DNA of 64,000 nucleotides. Source: Gemmataceae bacterium (GTDB lineage: Bacteria > Planctomycetota > Planctomycetia > Gemmatales > Gemmataceae). Location of the stretch: positions 164,258-228,257 of the forward strand of contig JALHPZ010000006.1 of assembly GCA_022842245.1 (NCBI GenBank), in the 5' to 3' direction. A program made the position numbers and the translations under genes. Below the pieces are notes generated by a model. The model ran no database searches and was not told the origin of the DNA. It was given only the letters and a program-made list of their open reading frames with translations. Below, piece after piece: positions 20,388 through 30,000 of the stretch. Within the stretch, counting starts at the first letter, position 1, and every line of letters begins with the position of its first letter.

Positions 20388-20948
20388 TCAGGCCGCCGGG
20401 GGTTCGGCCGGAGCCGCGGCGCCCGCCGGTCCCTTTTCCTCGATGGTCTTGAGGATGCTGGCGAGCTGCGCCCCGGGGCCGCCGATGGCCGACGCCAGGC
20501 TCGCACCCGGGCCGAGCAGCGCGCCCAGCACGTCGCCGACCGCCTCCTCGCGCGTCGGCAGCGTCTTCATCACCTCGAAGGTGATCGGTTCGCCTTCGGC
20601 GATCGCGCTGGGACGGATCTTGAACTTGTCCGGCGCCTTCGGATCCTTCTTCGAATCCTTGACCGCGCCTTCGACGGCGGTGGCCAGGCCCTTGCAGCTC
20701 TCGGCGCCCCAGCACAGCAGATTCGTGCCGGCCAGCGAATCGGCCTTCACGCCGTTTTCCGCCAGCACCTTGTTCATCAGCGAGTTCTTGACCATCTTCA
20801 CGGCGATCTTCTTGCCGCGGAGGGTCTTGCGGAACTCGAAGTCGGCCGCCGCGTCGACCTTCAGCGGCTCGACAAGGACGTAGTTCTTGACGCCTTCGAA
20901 CATCTTCCGAAGTGCGTTCAACTCCATCTCTTTGATCTTCTTGCTCAT
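20388..20948 (-). CDS. rplJ: Ribosomal protein uL10
   Basis: A 186-residue stalk base protein that anchors L12 dimers on 23S rRNA. It shows the N-terminal RNA-binding part (NALRKMFEGVKNYVLVEPL, KIAVKMVKNSLMNKVLAE) and the C-terminal helix with an Ala/Pro-rich end (AGAAAPAEPPAA) that carries the L12 sites. It lies in the usual place between rplA and rplL. The ATG is preceded by GAAAGCGGGCC, a weak ribosome site. Confidence 0.96.
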   Translation of the reverse strand: MSKKIKEMELNALRKMFEGVKNYVLVEPLKVDAAADFEFRKTLRGKKIAVKMVKNSLMNKVLAENGVKADSLAGTNLLCWGAESCKGLATAVEGAVKDSKKDPKAPDKFKIRPSAIAEGEPITFEVMKTLPTREEAVGDVLGALLGPGASLASAIGGPGAQLASILKTIEEKGPAGAAAPAEPPAA

Positions 20949-20994
20949 GGCTCAGGCCCGCTTTCAAGTATTGGGAGGGAGTCGATCGCGAAGG

Positions 20995-21042
20995 AGTCTT
21001 TGGTTTTCACTCCGCACTCCGCGCTCCGCACTCCGCACTGGA
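20995..21042. repeat. One-sided ACTCCGC word repeat between rplA and rplJ
   Basis: Tandem variants of CACTCCGC/CGCTCCGC run up to the rplA stop, without a complementary arm. The same style of one-sided array (ATTCCGC words) is at 4885-4920. Confidence 0.6.
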
Positions 21043-21939
21043 TTACATCGCCACCCGGACGCCCGGGCACATGGTGGCGGACAATACGATGCCGAGGATG
21101 AAGTTCCCCTTCACGCCGTTCGGCTTGGCGGCCCGCACGGCCTCGACGAAGACGTTGATGTTCTCGACCAGCTTCTGGTCGTCGAAGCTCATCTTGCCGA
21201 CGCCGGCGTGGATCTGCGCCGTCTTGTCGGAGCGGTATTCCACCTTGCCGGCCTTGAATTCCTTGATGGCGGCGGCGAGGTCGGCGTTCGCGGGAACCAC
21301 GGTGCCGGCCTTCGGCGTGGGCATCAACCCGCGCGGGCCGAGCACCTTACCCAGGCGTGCCACCTGCGGCATCAGGTCCTGCGTGGTCAGCGCCACGTCG
21401 AAGTCCATGAAGTTCTCCTTCTGGACCTTCTCGACGAGGTCGGCCGCACCGACGACGTCCGCACCGGCGGCCTTCGCGATCGCCTGCTTGTCGGCCGGGC
21501 AGAACACCGCCACGCGGACCGACTTCCCGATCCCGTGCGGCAGCGGCACGGCACCGCGGACCATCTGGTCGCCCTGCGTCGGGTCGATGCCGGTGTTGAT
21601 GTGGATTTCGATCGTCTCGTCGAACTTCGAGCGCTTGAGGCTCTTGATGAGGGCGACGGCCTGCTTGAGCGGGATCGTGCCGGCGTCCTTCGCCTTCTTC
21701 GCGTTGGCGGCGACGACCTTCTTGAGCTTCTTGCCACGCGGCGGGCAGACGCCGGCGGGCTTCTTCTTCTTGGGGGCGCCCAGATCGCCTCCGGCCGGTG
21801 CGGAGGCAGTCGGGGCACCGGACTCGGCGGGCGGAGCCGCAGGGGCGGCTTCCGTCGGCTTCGGTTCGGCGACCGGACTGGCCTTCGCCTCGGCCTTCGG
21901 TTGATCCGAGGCCTGGGTAGCGGCGGTTTCGTTGGCCAT
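21043..21939 (-). CDS. rplA: Ribosomal protein uL1 with N-terminal extension
   Basis: A 298-residue L1, about 65 residues longer than most bacterial L1 proteins. The conserved body begins near KLKKVVAANAKKAKDAGTIP and includes FDETIEIHINTGIDP, RLGKVLGPRGLMPTPKAGTV and VEYRSDKTAQIHAGVGK. The extra N-terminus is Ala/Pro/Glu/Lys-rich and ends in a KKKKPAGVCPPRGKK patch. L1 binds 23S rRNA at the E site and often its own mRNA. ATG 21939 is used; a TTG reading 12 bases upstream is less likely. An intrinsic terminator lies upstream, between rplK and rplA. Confidence 0.95.
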   Translation of the reverse strand: MANETAATQASDQPKAEAKASPVAEPKPTEAAPAAPPAESGAPTASAPAGGDLGAPKKKKPAGVCPPRGKKLKKVVAANAKKAKDAGTIPLKQAVALIKSLKRSKFDETIEIHINTGIDPTQGDQMVRGAVPLPHGIGKSVRVAVFCPADKQAIAKAAGADVVGAADLVEKVQKENFMDFDVALTTQDLMPQVARLGKVLGPRGLMPTPKAGTVVPANADLAAAIKEFKAGKVEYRSDKTAQIHAGVGKMSFDDQKLVENINVFVEAVRAAKPNGVKGNFILGIVLSATMCPGVRVAM

Positions 21940-21964
21940 GGTCCTGATCAATCCTTACTCAGTC

Positions 21965-21996
21965 AAAAAAAACCGTCCCCGGACCGACCGGGGACA
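21965..21996 (-). terminator. Terminator between rplK and rplA
   Basis: On the minus strand GTCCCCGG pairs with CCGGGGAC around a 5-base loop and is followed by eight T in a row. It lies 23 bases past rplK and 26 bases before rplA, genes that are usually co-transcribed. It may attenuate read-through or imply a separate rplA promoter. Confidence 0.85.
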
Positions 21997-22018
21997 AGTG
22001 TACGCGTTTCGGGAGGCG

Positions 22019-22483
22019 TTACGCCGTCACCGTGATGCCCATGCTGCGGGCGGTGCCGGCGATGATGCGGGCGGCGTGGTCCACGTCGCGGGCGTTCAGG
22101 TCGTTCAGCTTCTTCTTCGCGATCTCGAGCACCTGCGCCTGCGTCAGGGTGTGGTTCGTGTATTTGCCCTGCTTCTTGGCGGTCGCGGGGATGACTTCCT
22201 TCCCCTGCTTCTTGCCGGCCGGGATCTTGGCGGCGAGCTTGATGAGCACGGCCGCCGGCGGCGACTTGATCTTGAATTCGAAGCTGCGGTCCGAATAGAC
22301 GGTGATGATGACCGGCAGCATGAGGCCCTTGGTGTCGGGGCCGGCGGTCTTGTCGTTGAACTGCTTGACGAACTGGCCGATGTTGACGCCATGGGCGCCG
22401 AGGGCCGGTCCGACGGGCGGGGCCGGGGTCGCCGTTCCGCCGGGGCACTGCAATTTCACCTGCGCCGTCACCTGCTTCGCCAT
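22019..22483 (-). CDS. rplK: Ribosomal protein uL11
   Basis: A 154-residue protein of the GTPase-associated centre. Signature features: [20 protein letters not shown] at the N-terminus, the [20 protein letters not shown] linker, and [15 protein letters not shown] at the end, where the family has its RNA-binding loop. AGGTGGACC precedes the ATG. Upstream on the same strand lies a kinase gene instead of the usual nusG and secE. Confidence 0.97.
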   Translation of the reverse strand: MAKQVTAQVKLQCPGGTATPAPPVGPALGAHGVNIGQFVKQFNDKTAGPDTKGLMLPVIITVYSDRSFEFKIKSPPAAVLIKLAAKIPAGKKQGKEVIPATAKKQGKYTNHTLTQAQVLEIAKKKLNDLNARDVDHAARIIAGTARSMGITVTA

Positions 22484-22604
22484 GGTCCACCTGGAGCGTT
22501 GTCTGGTCGCCGCGCGGTCCGCGCAGACGGACAGACTAGGCTATTGGCACGGGACTTGCGCGGCTAGGGCGCGGCGAGCGAAACTGATGGAATTTGGAGG
22601 CGTA

Positions 22605-25508
22605 TCACCGTCGACGCGACTCTCGAGGAGTCGGCGCCACTTCGCGGGGTTTCAGCGCGTTCAAATGCATTTGGCATGTTCGGATCGCCTGCCGAAGTTC
22701 GGCGGCCTCGCGTTGGAACTGTTCCGGACGTGGTCCGCCCGACGCCACGCCGAGCGCTTTTTCGAACCAGTCCCGTCCTCGCTCGATTTCGTTCGCCTTG
22801 AGTTCGGCGACCGCGTACATCCGATGCGTATTGATGAACTGACCACGAGCCTCCCGGTCCTCCGGTCGCATCCGGAGCAAGCGACCCAAGGCTTCATGCA
22901 ATCGGTCCCTGGCGTCGATTTCCATCCGCTGTTCACCCAGTTCCACCGCGAATCCGTGAATCGCCTGAAAACAGTCCGCGACGGATCGCAGATATTTGAA
23001 ATTGTCCGGTTCGGCGGCCGCTAATGGTAGAAACGCCTCCAACGCATCCTGTCGGACTCGCAGCGCCTCGCGCAGTTGACCGGCGTCCTCCAGCGCACTC
23101 GAGAGCACGGTCGAACTCAGTCCCAATTCATTTCTCGCCGGGGCACTGTTCGGGAAGCGATCGAAGTGTTTCCGGCAACTCGCCTGATACTGTCGATAGT
23201 GTTCGATCGCCGTGGGATAGTCTTTTCGACTCAGCAGGATCTTTCCGATGTTGTAGTTCAAGAGCGAAATCCGCTTCGCGGTCAGCGTGTTGGACGGTTC
23301 CACGGCGATGAGCTTTCGACCGTGGAGCAGTCCCCGCTCGTAATGGAGCAGCGCGTCGTCCTTTCGACCGGCCTTGACGGCCGCTTCGCCCAGGGAGCTG
23401 CAAAAGACGTAGGCGAGTCGTCGAATTTCGGCATTGGCCGGTTCCCCATCGAGAATGGCTTCGGCGATGGTCAGGGCTTTCCGGTAGGATCGGGTCGCTT
23501 CGGGTTCATCGCCCGTCGCGAGCGCCAGCCATCCCAACTGCAAATGATTGAGTGCCAAGCGCTTGGCATATTCCGAATTCCCCGGCTCTGCGTCGACCAG
23601 CGCGCGATAGAGGCCGGCGGTTTCGAGAAAGTGGTCTTTCGCCTTCGACGGATCGCCCAGCTTCAGGGCCATGTCGCCCAATTGGGTGTAACTGATCCCC
23701 AACCGCATGGCCGCATCGAGGTCCTCGGGTCGTTCTTCGGCGACGGATCGTCGAATGGCGAACGATTCTTCGTAAAGCGCTTTTGCGCGAGGCAGATCCC
23801 CGCGCTTCAAGTGAGAATTCGCGACCGAATCGATGCTCGAGGCCAGGTCTTGGAGTGCCTGGTATCGATTCGGATTCCAATCCAGAAGCCGACGGTCGAT
23901 TTCGAGGGCGTTCTCGTAATGTCGGCGCGCGTCGTCTTCGTCGTGCCCCGTTTCGAGCATCATGTCGCCAAGCCGGGCGTGCACGATGGCGACATTGCGC
24001 AGCGCGCCGGGGTTCTCGGGTTCCGCCGAGGCATATCGTTCCGCGGCCGCGAGGGCGGAGCGGAACTGCGCGAGCGCTTCGGCCATGTTCCCCAGGTTTC
24101 GTTCGATGTCCCCCTTGGCGATGCGGGCCCCGATGAGGATTTGGTCGGGGGACTCCCGGTTCTCGACGTTCGCAAGAATCTTGTTGAGACCGGCCTGGGC
24201 TTGATTGAGCAGTTCGATCCGCAAGTCGTGCGTACCCGGGTTTCCCTTCAATCGATTTTGAAACGTGAAGACCATGTCGTTGAAGGCGGCGAGCGCGACC
24301 GATTCGTTCTCGTTGGCCCGCTTTTCGTTCGTTTCGGCCAACTCCTTGGCTTCGCGCGTCTTGACGAGTTGCTGGGCCGTCGAGCCTTCCGCATCGATGG
24401 CGCGGTTCATCTGCCAGAGCGAGACGCCGGCACCTGCCGCAAAGACCAGCGCGACCGCGAGGGCCGCCCCAATGCCCACCCGCTGGCGTTTGCGCTGTTC
24501 GGCCGTTCGAACCGCGAACGCGATCCGGTCCAGCTCCGCGCGCTGCGCCCGCGCCTCCGCCTCGGAGCGCAGCCGCGCCACCGCTTCGGCGACTTCCGCC
24601 CCGTTCGCCGGACGGTTGTACACAGCGGGCGCGAGGCACCGCTTCGCCAAGGACTTCCACTCCTCTTCGGCGCCGCACGATTCGATCCGTTCGAACGCCG
24701 GACCGACGTCGCCCGCCTTCGCCAGTTGATGCGTGGCCATCGCCGTGGCCCCGACGAAGGGTGGTTGCCCGGTCAGAATCGCACAGAGGATCGCGCCGAG
24801 GCCGAAGACGTCGCTCCGTTCATCGATGGCGGCGATCTCTCCCCGCGCCTGCTCCGGCGGCATGTACGCCGGAGTGCCCATCGCGCTGCCCGGCACGGTT
24901 TCGGTATCGACCGTGATCGATGCAGGTTGCGGCTCGATGCCGTGCGGATCGTTCGTCGATCGGAGCCGCTTCGCCAGCCCCCAATCCATCACTTGAACTT
25001 CCCCGAACGCACCGACCATCACGTTCTGCGGCTTCAAATCCCGATGAATCACGCCATTCGAGTGCGCGTAGCCGACCGCCTGACAAATGCCTTCAAACAC
25101 CGCGATCCACTGACCGCGATCGTCTGGTCGATCTTTCAGCAGACCATCGAAGGTCCGACCGTTGACCAGCTTCATCGCCAGGAAGGGGCGGCCGTCGTCG
25201 AACGTTCCCAGATCGTAAATCGGCGGAATGCCGGGATGCTGCAGCTGGGCGGTAATGGTTGCTTCGGTGAAAAACTGACGCTCCGCATCCGCGCTGGCGA
25301 ACTGCGGCTGCAAGAGCTTGACCGCGACGTCGCGCCGGAGAATCACATCCCAGGCCCGGACCACGACGCCCATGCCGCCGCGCGCGATCTCGTTGCGAAG
25401 CTCGTACCGCCCCGCAGCATCATGTCGTTCGCTGTTCGGCGCGGACAGGGCCGCCGATCGTTGGACCTGCTGCGGCGTCGCCGCTTGCGTACCGGTCGAA
25501 TCGGACAT
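22605..25508 (-). CDS. Membrane Ser/Thr protein kinase with TPR-type C-terminus
   Basis: A 967-residue protein. The kinase domain (about 35-310) has IARGGMGVVV, Lys64 in VAVKLL, VIHRDLKPQN with Asp157, and DWG instead of DFG (VMDWGLAK), a variant known in planctomycete kinases. An APE-like MPPEQA follows. One transmembrane segment lies near residue 345 (ALAVALVFAAGAGVSLW). The remaining 600 residues are helical TPR-like repeats (for example RSYRKALTIAEAILDGEPAN and HYERGLLHGRKLIAVEPSN), presumably outside the membrane. The ATG at 25508 was chosen because MSDSTGTQ begins a plausible disordered leader. It precedes rplK by 121 bases. Confidence 0.92.
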   Translation of the reverse strand: MSDSTGTQAATPQQVQRSAALSAPNSERHDAAGRYELRNEIARGGMGVVVRAWDVILRRDVAVKLLQPQFASADAERQFFTEATITAQLQHPGIPPIYDLGTFDDGRPFLAMKLVNGRTFDGLLKDRPDDRGQWIAVFEGICQAVGYAHSNGVIHRDLKPQNVMVGAFGEVQVMDWGLAKRLRSTNDPHGIEPQPASITVDTETVPGSAMGTPAYMPPEQARGEIAAIDERSDVFGLGAILCAILTGQPPFVGATAMATHQLAKAGDVGPAFERIESCGAEEEWKSLAKRCLAPAVYNRPANGAEVAEAVARLRSEAEARAQRAELDRIAFAVRTAEQRKRQRVGIGAALAVALVFAAGAGVSLWQMNRAIDAEGSTAQQLVKTREAKELAETNEKRANENESVALAAFNDMVFTFQNRLKGNPGTHDLRIELLNQAQAGLNKILANVENRESPDQILIGARIAKGDIERNLGNMAEALAQFRSALAAAERYASAEPENPGALRNVAIVHARLGDMMLETGHDEDDARRHYENALEIDRRLLDWNPNRYQALQDLASSIDSVANSHLKRGDLPRAKALYEESFAIRRSVAEERPEDLDAAMRLGISYTQLGDMALKLGDPSKAKDHFLETAGLYRALVDAEPGNSEYAKRLALNHLQLGWLALATGDEPEATRSYRKALTIAEAILDGEPANAEIRRLAYVFCSSLGEAAVKAGRKDDALLHYERGLLHGRKLIAVEPSNTLTAKRISLLNYNIGKILLSRKDYPTAIEHYRQYQASCRKHFDRFPNSAPARNELGLSSTVLSSALEDAGQLREALRVRQDALEAFLPLAAAEPDNFKYLRSVADCFQAIHGFAVELGEQRMEIDARDRLHEALGRLLRMRPEDREARGQFINTHRMYAVAELKANEIERGRDWFEKALGVASGGPRPEQFQREAAELRQAIRTCQMHLNALKPREVAPTPRESRRR

Positions 25509-25671
25509 GGTTGCTTGCCCTCGATCCCCGGCGCAGTCTAGTCGATCGACCGAACCTACTCCACCCAAAAGAAGTCGGTGGCCGTCCACACGTTTGCGCC
25601 TTCCCGCTTCTCGCGTTTCGAACTAGAGCAACGACGTCCGCGATCCGGAAATCCCACCGAGGCTCCTCGCT

Positions 25672-26757
25672 ATGCTCCGCCCGCTCGCCCTCGTGATGCT
25701 CGTCGCATCGCACGCCGCCGCCCAGGTCCGCGTCACCGAGGACGACCGCGCCATCACAATCGAAACCGACAAACTCGAAGCCGTCATCCCCAAGAACAAA
25801 CCCAAACAGTGGATGACCGGCATCGAGAAGCAGTCCTTCGTCGACAAGGCCACCGGTGCCCGCGAACTCGGCGACGGCCTGATGGTGATCGACTGGCTCA
25901 TGGAAGCCGGCAGCGACGACGCCTGGAAGGACCAGCTCGTCGACCGCGAAGACAAGGGCGGACTCGGGCGCTACCTCTGGCACGAGAACGAGACCGACCC
26001 CGCCCGCAAGGCGCACGCCCTGAACGCCCACGGCAGCACGCGCCGCAAGCGCGCCGTCGAGGGGCCGCAGCTCTGCCCCTACATGAAGCCGGTCAAGCCG
26101 ACCGTCATCCAAGGTTCCGACTTCGTCGCCGTGAAGACCGAATACCAGTACGAGTTCGCCGCGCCCAGCCGCAAGGCCGGCTCGAAATGGACGCAGCTCG
26201 TCGTGTTCCCCAAAGGCGAGCGCTTCTTTCTGCTCATGGACAAGATCGACAGCGTCAACGACTCGGAGGAGATGTTCCTGCGCAACGACACGCCCGGCTG
26301 CGTGCGCCATAACAAGGGGGACACCTTCAGCGAGATCTACCTCAGCTACCTGAACGGTTCGAAGGGGGTGCGCATCCCGGCGAAGGAGTTCTTCGAACCG
26401 TTCCCGCCCGATTTGAAGTTCAACTACCGCCGCGACACGCACGCCGCTCCGGAGCACTTCATCCGCGCGTATCACATCCGCGATCCGAAAACCGGAAAGG
26501 ACGGCCCGTGGCTGGCGGGGATGACGCTGGAGCCGAGCGTGGTCTATGAGGCGTGGGCGAGTCAGCGGCTGGGGAACAACATCATCGTGATGATCGAGGA
26601 GATCCACGGCCGGCCGGTGAAGGCGGGCGAGTCGTTCTCGGCGGCGCACCTCGTGGGGTATTTCGACAGCATCGAGGAGATGCACAAGACCTACGACAAA
26701 TATAAGGGCCACACGAAGCTGGAGGCCGACGCGAAGGGCTGGAAGCTGGCGAAATAG
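25672..26757 (+). CDS. Secreted protein of unknown function
   Basis: A 361-residue protein with an 18-residue signal peptide (RPLALVMLVASHAAAQ). The mature part is beta-rich, with DDRAITIETDKLEAVIPKNK at its start, FFLLMDKIDSVNDSEEMFLR, and an end resembling a catalytic or sugar-binding jelly-roll (VKAGESFSAAHLVGYFDSIE). This layout is reminiscent of galactose-mutarotase-like or PmoA-like planctomycete proteins, but I cannot assign a family. It diverges from the TPR kinase with 163 bases between them and is followed 9 bases later by a zinc-ribbon gene. Confidence 0.75.
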   Translation: MLRPLALVMLVASHAAAQVRVTEDDRAITIETDKLEAVIPKNKPKQWMTGIEKQSFVDKATGARELGDGLMVIDWLMEAGSDDAWKDQLVDREDKGGLGRYLWHENETDPARKAHALNAHGSTRRKRAVEGPQLCPYMKPVKPTVIQGSDFVAVKTEYQYEFAAPSRKAGSKWTQLVVFPKGERFFLLMDKIDSVNDSEEMFLRNDTPGCVRHNKGDTFSEIYLSYLNGSKGVRIPAKEFFEPFPPDLKFNYRRDTHAAPEHFIRAYHIRDPKTGKDGPWLAGMTLEPSVVYEAWASQRLGNNIIVMIEEIHGRPVKAGESFSAAHLVGYFDSIEEMHKTYDKYKGHTKLEADAKGWKLAK

Positions 26758-26766
26758 GGAACCCGC

Positions 26767-27003
26767 ATGCCGCGCTACGAAGACGACGACGACCTGCCCG
26801 ACGGCGTCTACCACGACGAGGAGTGGCAAACGGTGCCGTGCCGGTATTGCCGCGAGGTGATCGCCGAGGAGGCCGACCGCTGCCCGCACTGCGGGAACTG
26901 GCAATCGGCCGAGGACGCGCCGGCGGAGCCGAAGTCGTGGTTCGTCTGGTTCGGTCTGGCGCTCGCGCTGGCGTGTGCGGCGCTGTGGGCGCTGGGGAAG
27001 TGA
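26767..27003 (+). CDS. Small zinc-ribbon membrane protein
   Basis: A 78-residue protein. An acidic leader (YEDDDDLPDG) precedes a double CxxC zinc ribbon (PCRYCREV and RCPHCGNW), and one transmembrane helix ends the chain (WFVWFGLALALACAALWAL). The ribbon should face the cytoplasm. It follows the secreted protein gene by 9 bases and is probably co-transcribed. Similar tiny zinc-ribbon/TM proteins are common in planctomycetes; the function is unknown. Confidence 0.75.
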   Translation: MPRYEDDDDLPDGVYHDEEWQTVPCRYCREVIAEEADRCPHCGNWQSAEDAPAEPKSWFVWFGLALALACAALWALGK

Positions 27004-27012
27004 GCGGGCGAA

Positions 27013-30000
27013 TCACTCGGCGTCGATGCCGATCCACTGGGTGACGTCGTTGCGGGCATGCGCCGGCGCGTCGCTCGGGGCCTGGTACGCGGCCTCCCAC
27101 GCCGGGCCGAATTGCGGCAGCACGGCGAGCGGCACGTTCGGGTACTCGCGATAGACCGCGACCTCGTCGGCGGTGTCCGCGAAGACGGTCTTGTCGTCCT
27201 GCGGGAAGGCGTGGTCGGCGAGCTGGCGGAGCAGGTCGCCGCCGGGGCCGGCCGGCGTGCCGAGGATCGTGAGGGCGTGGTTCGTCCACGGTCCGCCCGA
27301 CACGAGCGTGGGCTTGGACGCGCGATAGGCGTTGGCGAGGACCTGAACGGCGGGGGCGTGGCCGCCGCACTTGGTGGTGAACATGCCGGCGAGGTCGACT
27401 TCGCCGAGCCGGCCGTTCAGGTGCAGCCGCGCCTTGGAGCGGACGGCGTCCAGAATCATTTCCGGCGTGACGGTCGAGTTCACGCTCGCCTGATACAAGC
27501 CCCCGAATTGCTCCTCGATGCCGATCTGGACGAGGCGTTCGACCTCCTGAAGATCATCGTCGGTCAGCACTTCCAGGTAGCGCTGGGCGGCGTCCTCGAT
27601 GGTGGGGCAGCCGACGGGCATGAGGTGGCTGGCGTCGACGGGCGGGGCGGGCTGCTCGAGTTCGGCGAGGATCAGCTTCTGGACGATCTCGATGCGCTGC
27701 CGGCTGGTGGAGATCTGGTGGCGCAGGTCGACGAAGACCGACTTCAGGTGTTCGAAGAGGCGGGCGGCGCGGCGGGCGATGCCGGCCTGGAACTGCGCGA
27801 GCGGGAAGGTACGCAGCGATTCGCCGATCTCGGCGGCGGTGGGCTTCCGGGTGCCGGGCTGCGGGTGGACGTACGCCATCAGCGGTTCGTAGGCGGTGCG
27901 GGCATCTCGGTCGGACTTGTCCGCCTCGGCTTCGCACTCGTTGCGGCAGACTTGGAGGTAGGTGAGGATCTGGCCGATCGCCTCCTCCGCGCTGGCGAGG
28001 CGGAAGCGGGGATCGTCGATCATCTCGTGGACGGCGGCGGTGAGCAGCGAGGTCCCGTTGAGCGCCACGTCGTTGGCGACGAGCCGGAGGGAATCCTCGA
28101 GGGAGTTCGGCATCTTCTGGCCGGTCGGGTGGCCGATGGTCTTGCCGAGCTGATCGAGCACGGCGACGACCTTGTTGACGTCCGGGGAGCGCGCCATCCA
28201 GCCACGGGGCACGATCGGGTCGACGATGCGGGCGAGGACGGTGGGGATCGGTTCGTGGAAGACGGCGCCGGCGGCCTGGTGCAGGGTGCCGGTGACGGCG
28301 TCCATGGAGAGGCCGGCCGCGTTCATCTTCTCCGAGACCCACGCCGGGATCAGGTGGCGCGCGCGGCTGATGTCGGGCGAGACCCAGTGCGTGAGCAGCA
28401 CGCCGGTGAGGACGCGGGCCGTGCGGTCGACGATGGCGCCGCGGGGCCAGGAATAGGACGCGCGGCCGAAGGTGCGCACCGCCACGCCCATGGAGGTGAG
28501 CGTGCGCGGCCGGGCGTCGTCGGTCGTCCGGCCGACGGGCGTGAACAGGTCCAGGCGGATGCGTTCGGCGGCGGCGGCGACCGCGTCGCCGGCGGGCGGC
28601 GGCGGAGTTTCCCGATGCTGCGTCAGGCGCTGCGCCCCCGAGACGCGGATGTCGGACGCGGTCCGGCGCGTCGAGCGCATCGAAACCGTCGTGGAGCCGG
28701 CGATCGGCGTATTGGTGCCGACGAGCGGCGCCGGCAGCAGGTACGTGGACTGGAACGGCGGATCGGTATCGCGCAGGGGGCCGACCCGTTCGTCGTAGAG
28801 CGCGTGGAACTGGGTGCCGGGGCGGGCGTAGTGGTTCAATTCGGTGAGGGCGGCGCAGACGTTGGCGCGGACCTGCGGGGGAATCTCGTCGCCGGGGGCG
28901 TCGGGCGGGACGAACAACAGGCCGACGACGTCGGGCACCGCGTAGCCGAGTTTCTTGAGGCGATACCGGACGGCGTAGGCGACGTCGAGGAACATGCCGC
29001 CGCCGGTGCCGCCGGCGAGATTGGCGACGATGTAGACGCGGGGCCGGTTGGTGCGGAGGTCGAGGCCGGTGTGTTCGACGGACGCGGCGAGCGCTTCGGG
29101 TTCGAGGACCATTTCGAGGTCGTGGTGGATCTTCTGGGCGAGCGCGCGGGCGTGATCGAAGAAGGCGAGGCGGCCGAACGGGCGCAGGCCCATGGTGATG
29201 GGCGTGCGCGGCAGGCGGTTGAGGAGCTGCGCGTCGAACCAACCTTCGGTGATCGGGTGGCCGCCGAGGCGCGGCTTCATGTAGTGGGTCGGCCGGTTCA
29301 GCCGGGCGGAGAAGATCTGTTCGGATTTGAGCTTGGCGAGACGTTCCCAGGGTTTCTCGGTGGCGGCGAAATCGGCGGCCATCGGGTCGGTGTCGATGTA
29401 GAGGGACCGGATGACCGGGATGGCGTCGGCGTTGCCGTAGCGGTCGCGCAGCTCGGCGCGGAGTCGCTGGACGACCTGCAGGCCGGCGCCGCCGAGTCCG
29501 ATCACGAGGGTGGGTTGCAGGGAGCCGGTGCCCTTGCGCTCCGGCGGAGCCGTCAGGTCCGGTTCGGCCTCGATGGCCAGGGGCATCGGGGTATCCCCGC
29601 GCGGGCCGAGGTCGATCGGACCGGCGATCGAGGACCCGCCGAGCGGGGCGTCCCAGCGGATGGCGTCGGAGCCTTCGCCGCCGATGAGGGCGGCGGCCAC
29701 GGTGGGCCGGGCAGCCGGGGCGGACACGACGCCGCTGATGACCGGCGTCGGCGCGGGCGCCGCGACGGGCGTGCTGGCGCGCAAGGCCCGCACGAACTCG
29801 GCGCAGGTGGGGAAGCGCTCTTCGGATTTCTTGGCGAGCGCGCGGGCGAGCGCGGGGCGGTCGTCGGGCGGCGACGGCGCGAGGTTGGGCGGCGCGGCCA
29901 GGTGCTGCATGAGCAGCTGGTTCATGCTGGTGCCGTCGAACGGCCGCTGGCCGGTCAGCAGTTCCTGATAGACGCAGGCGAGGCTGTACTGGTCGCAGGC

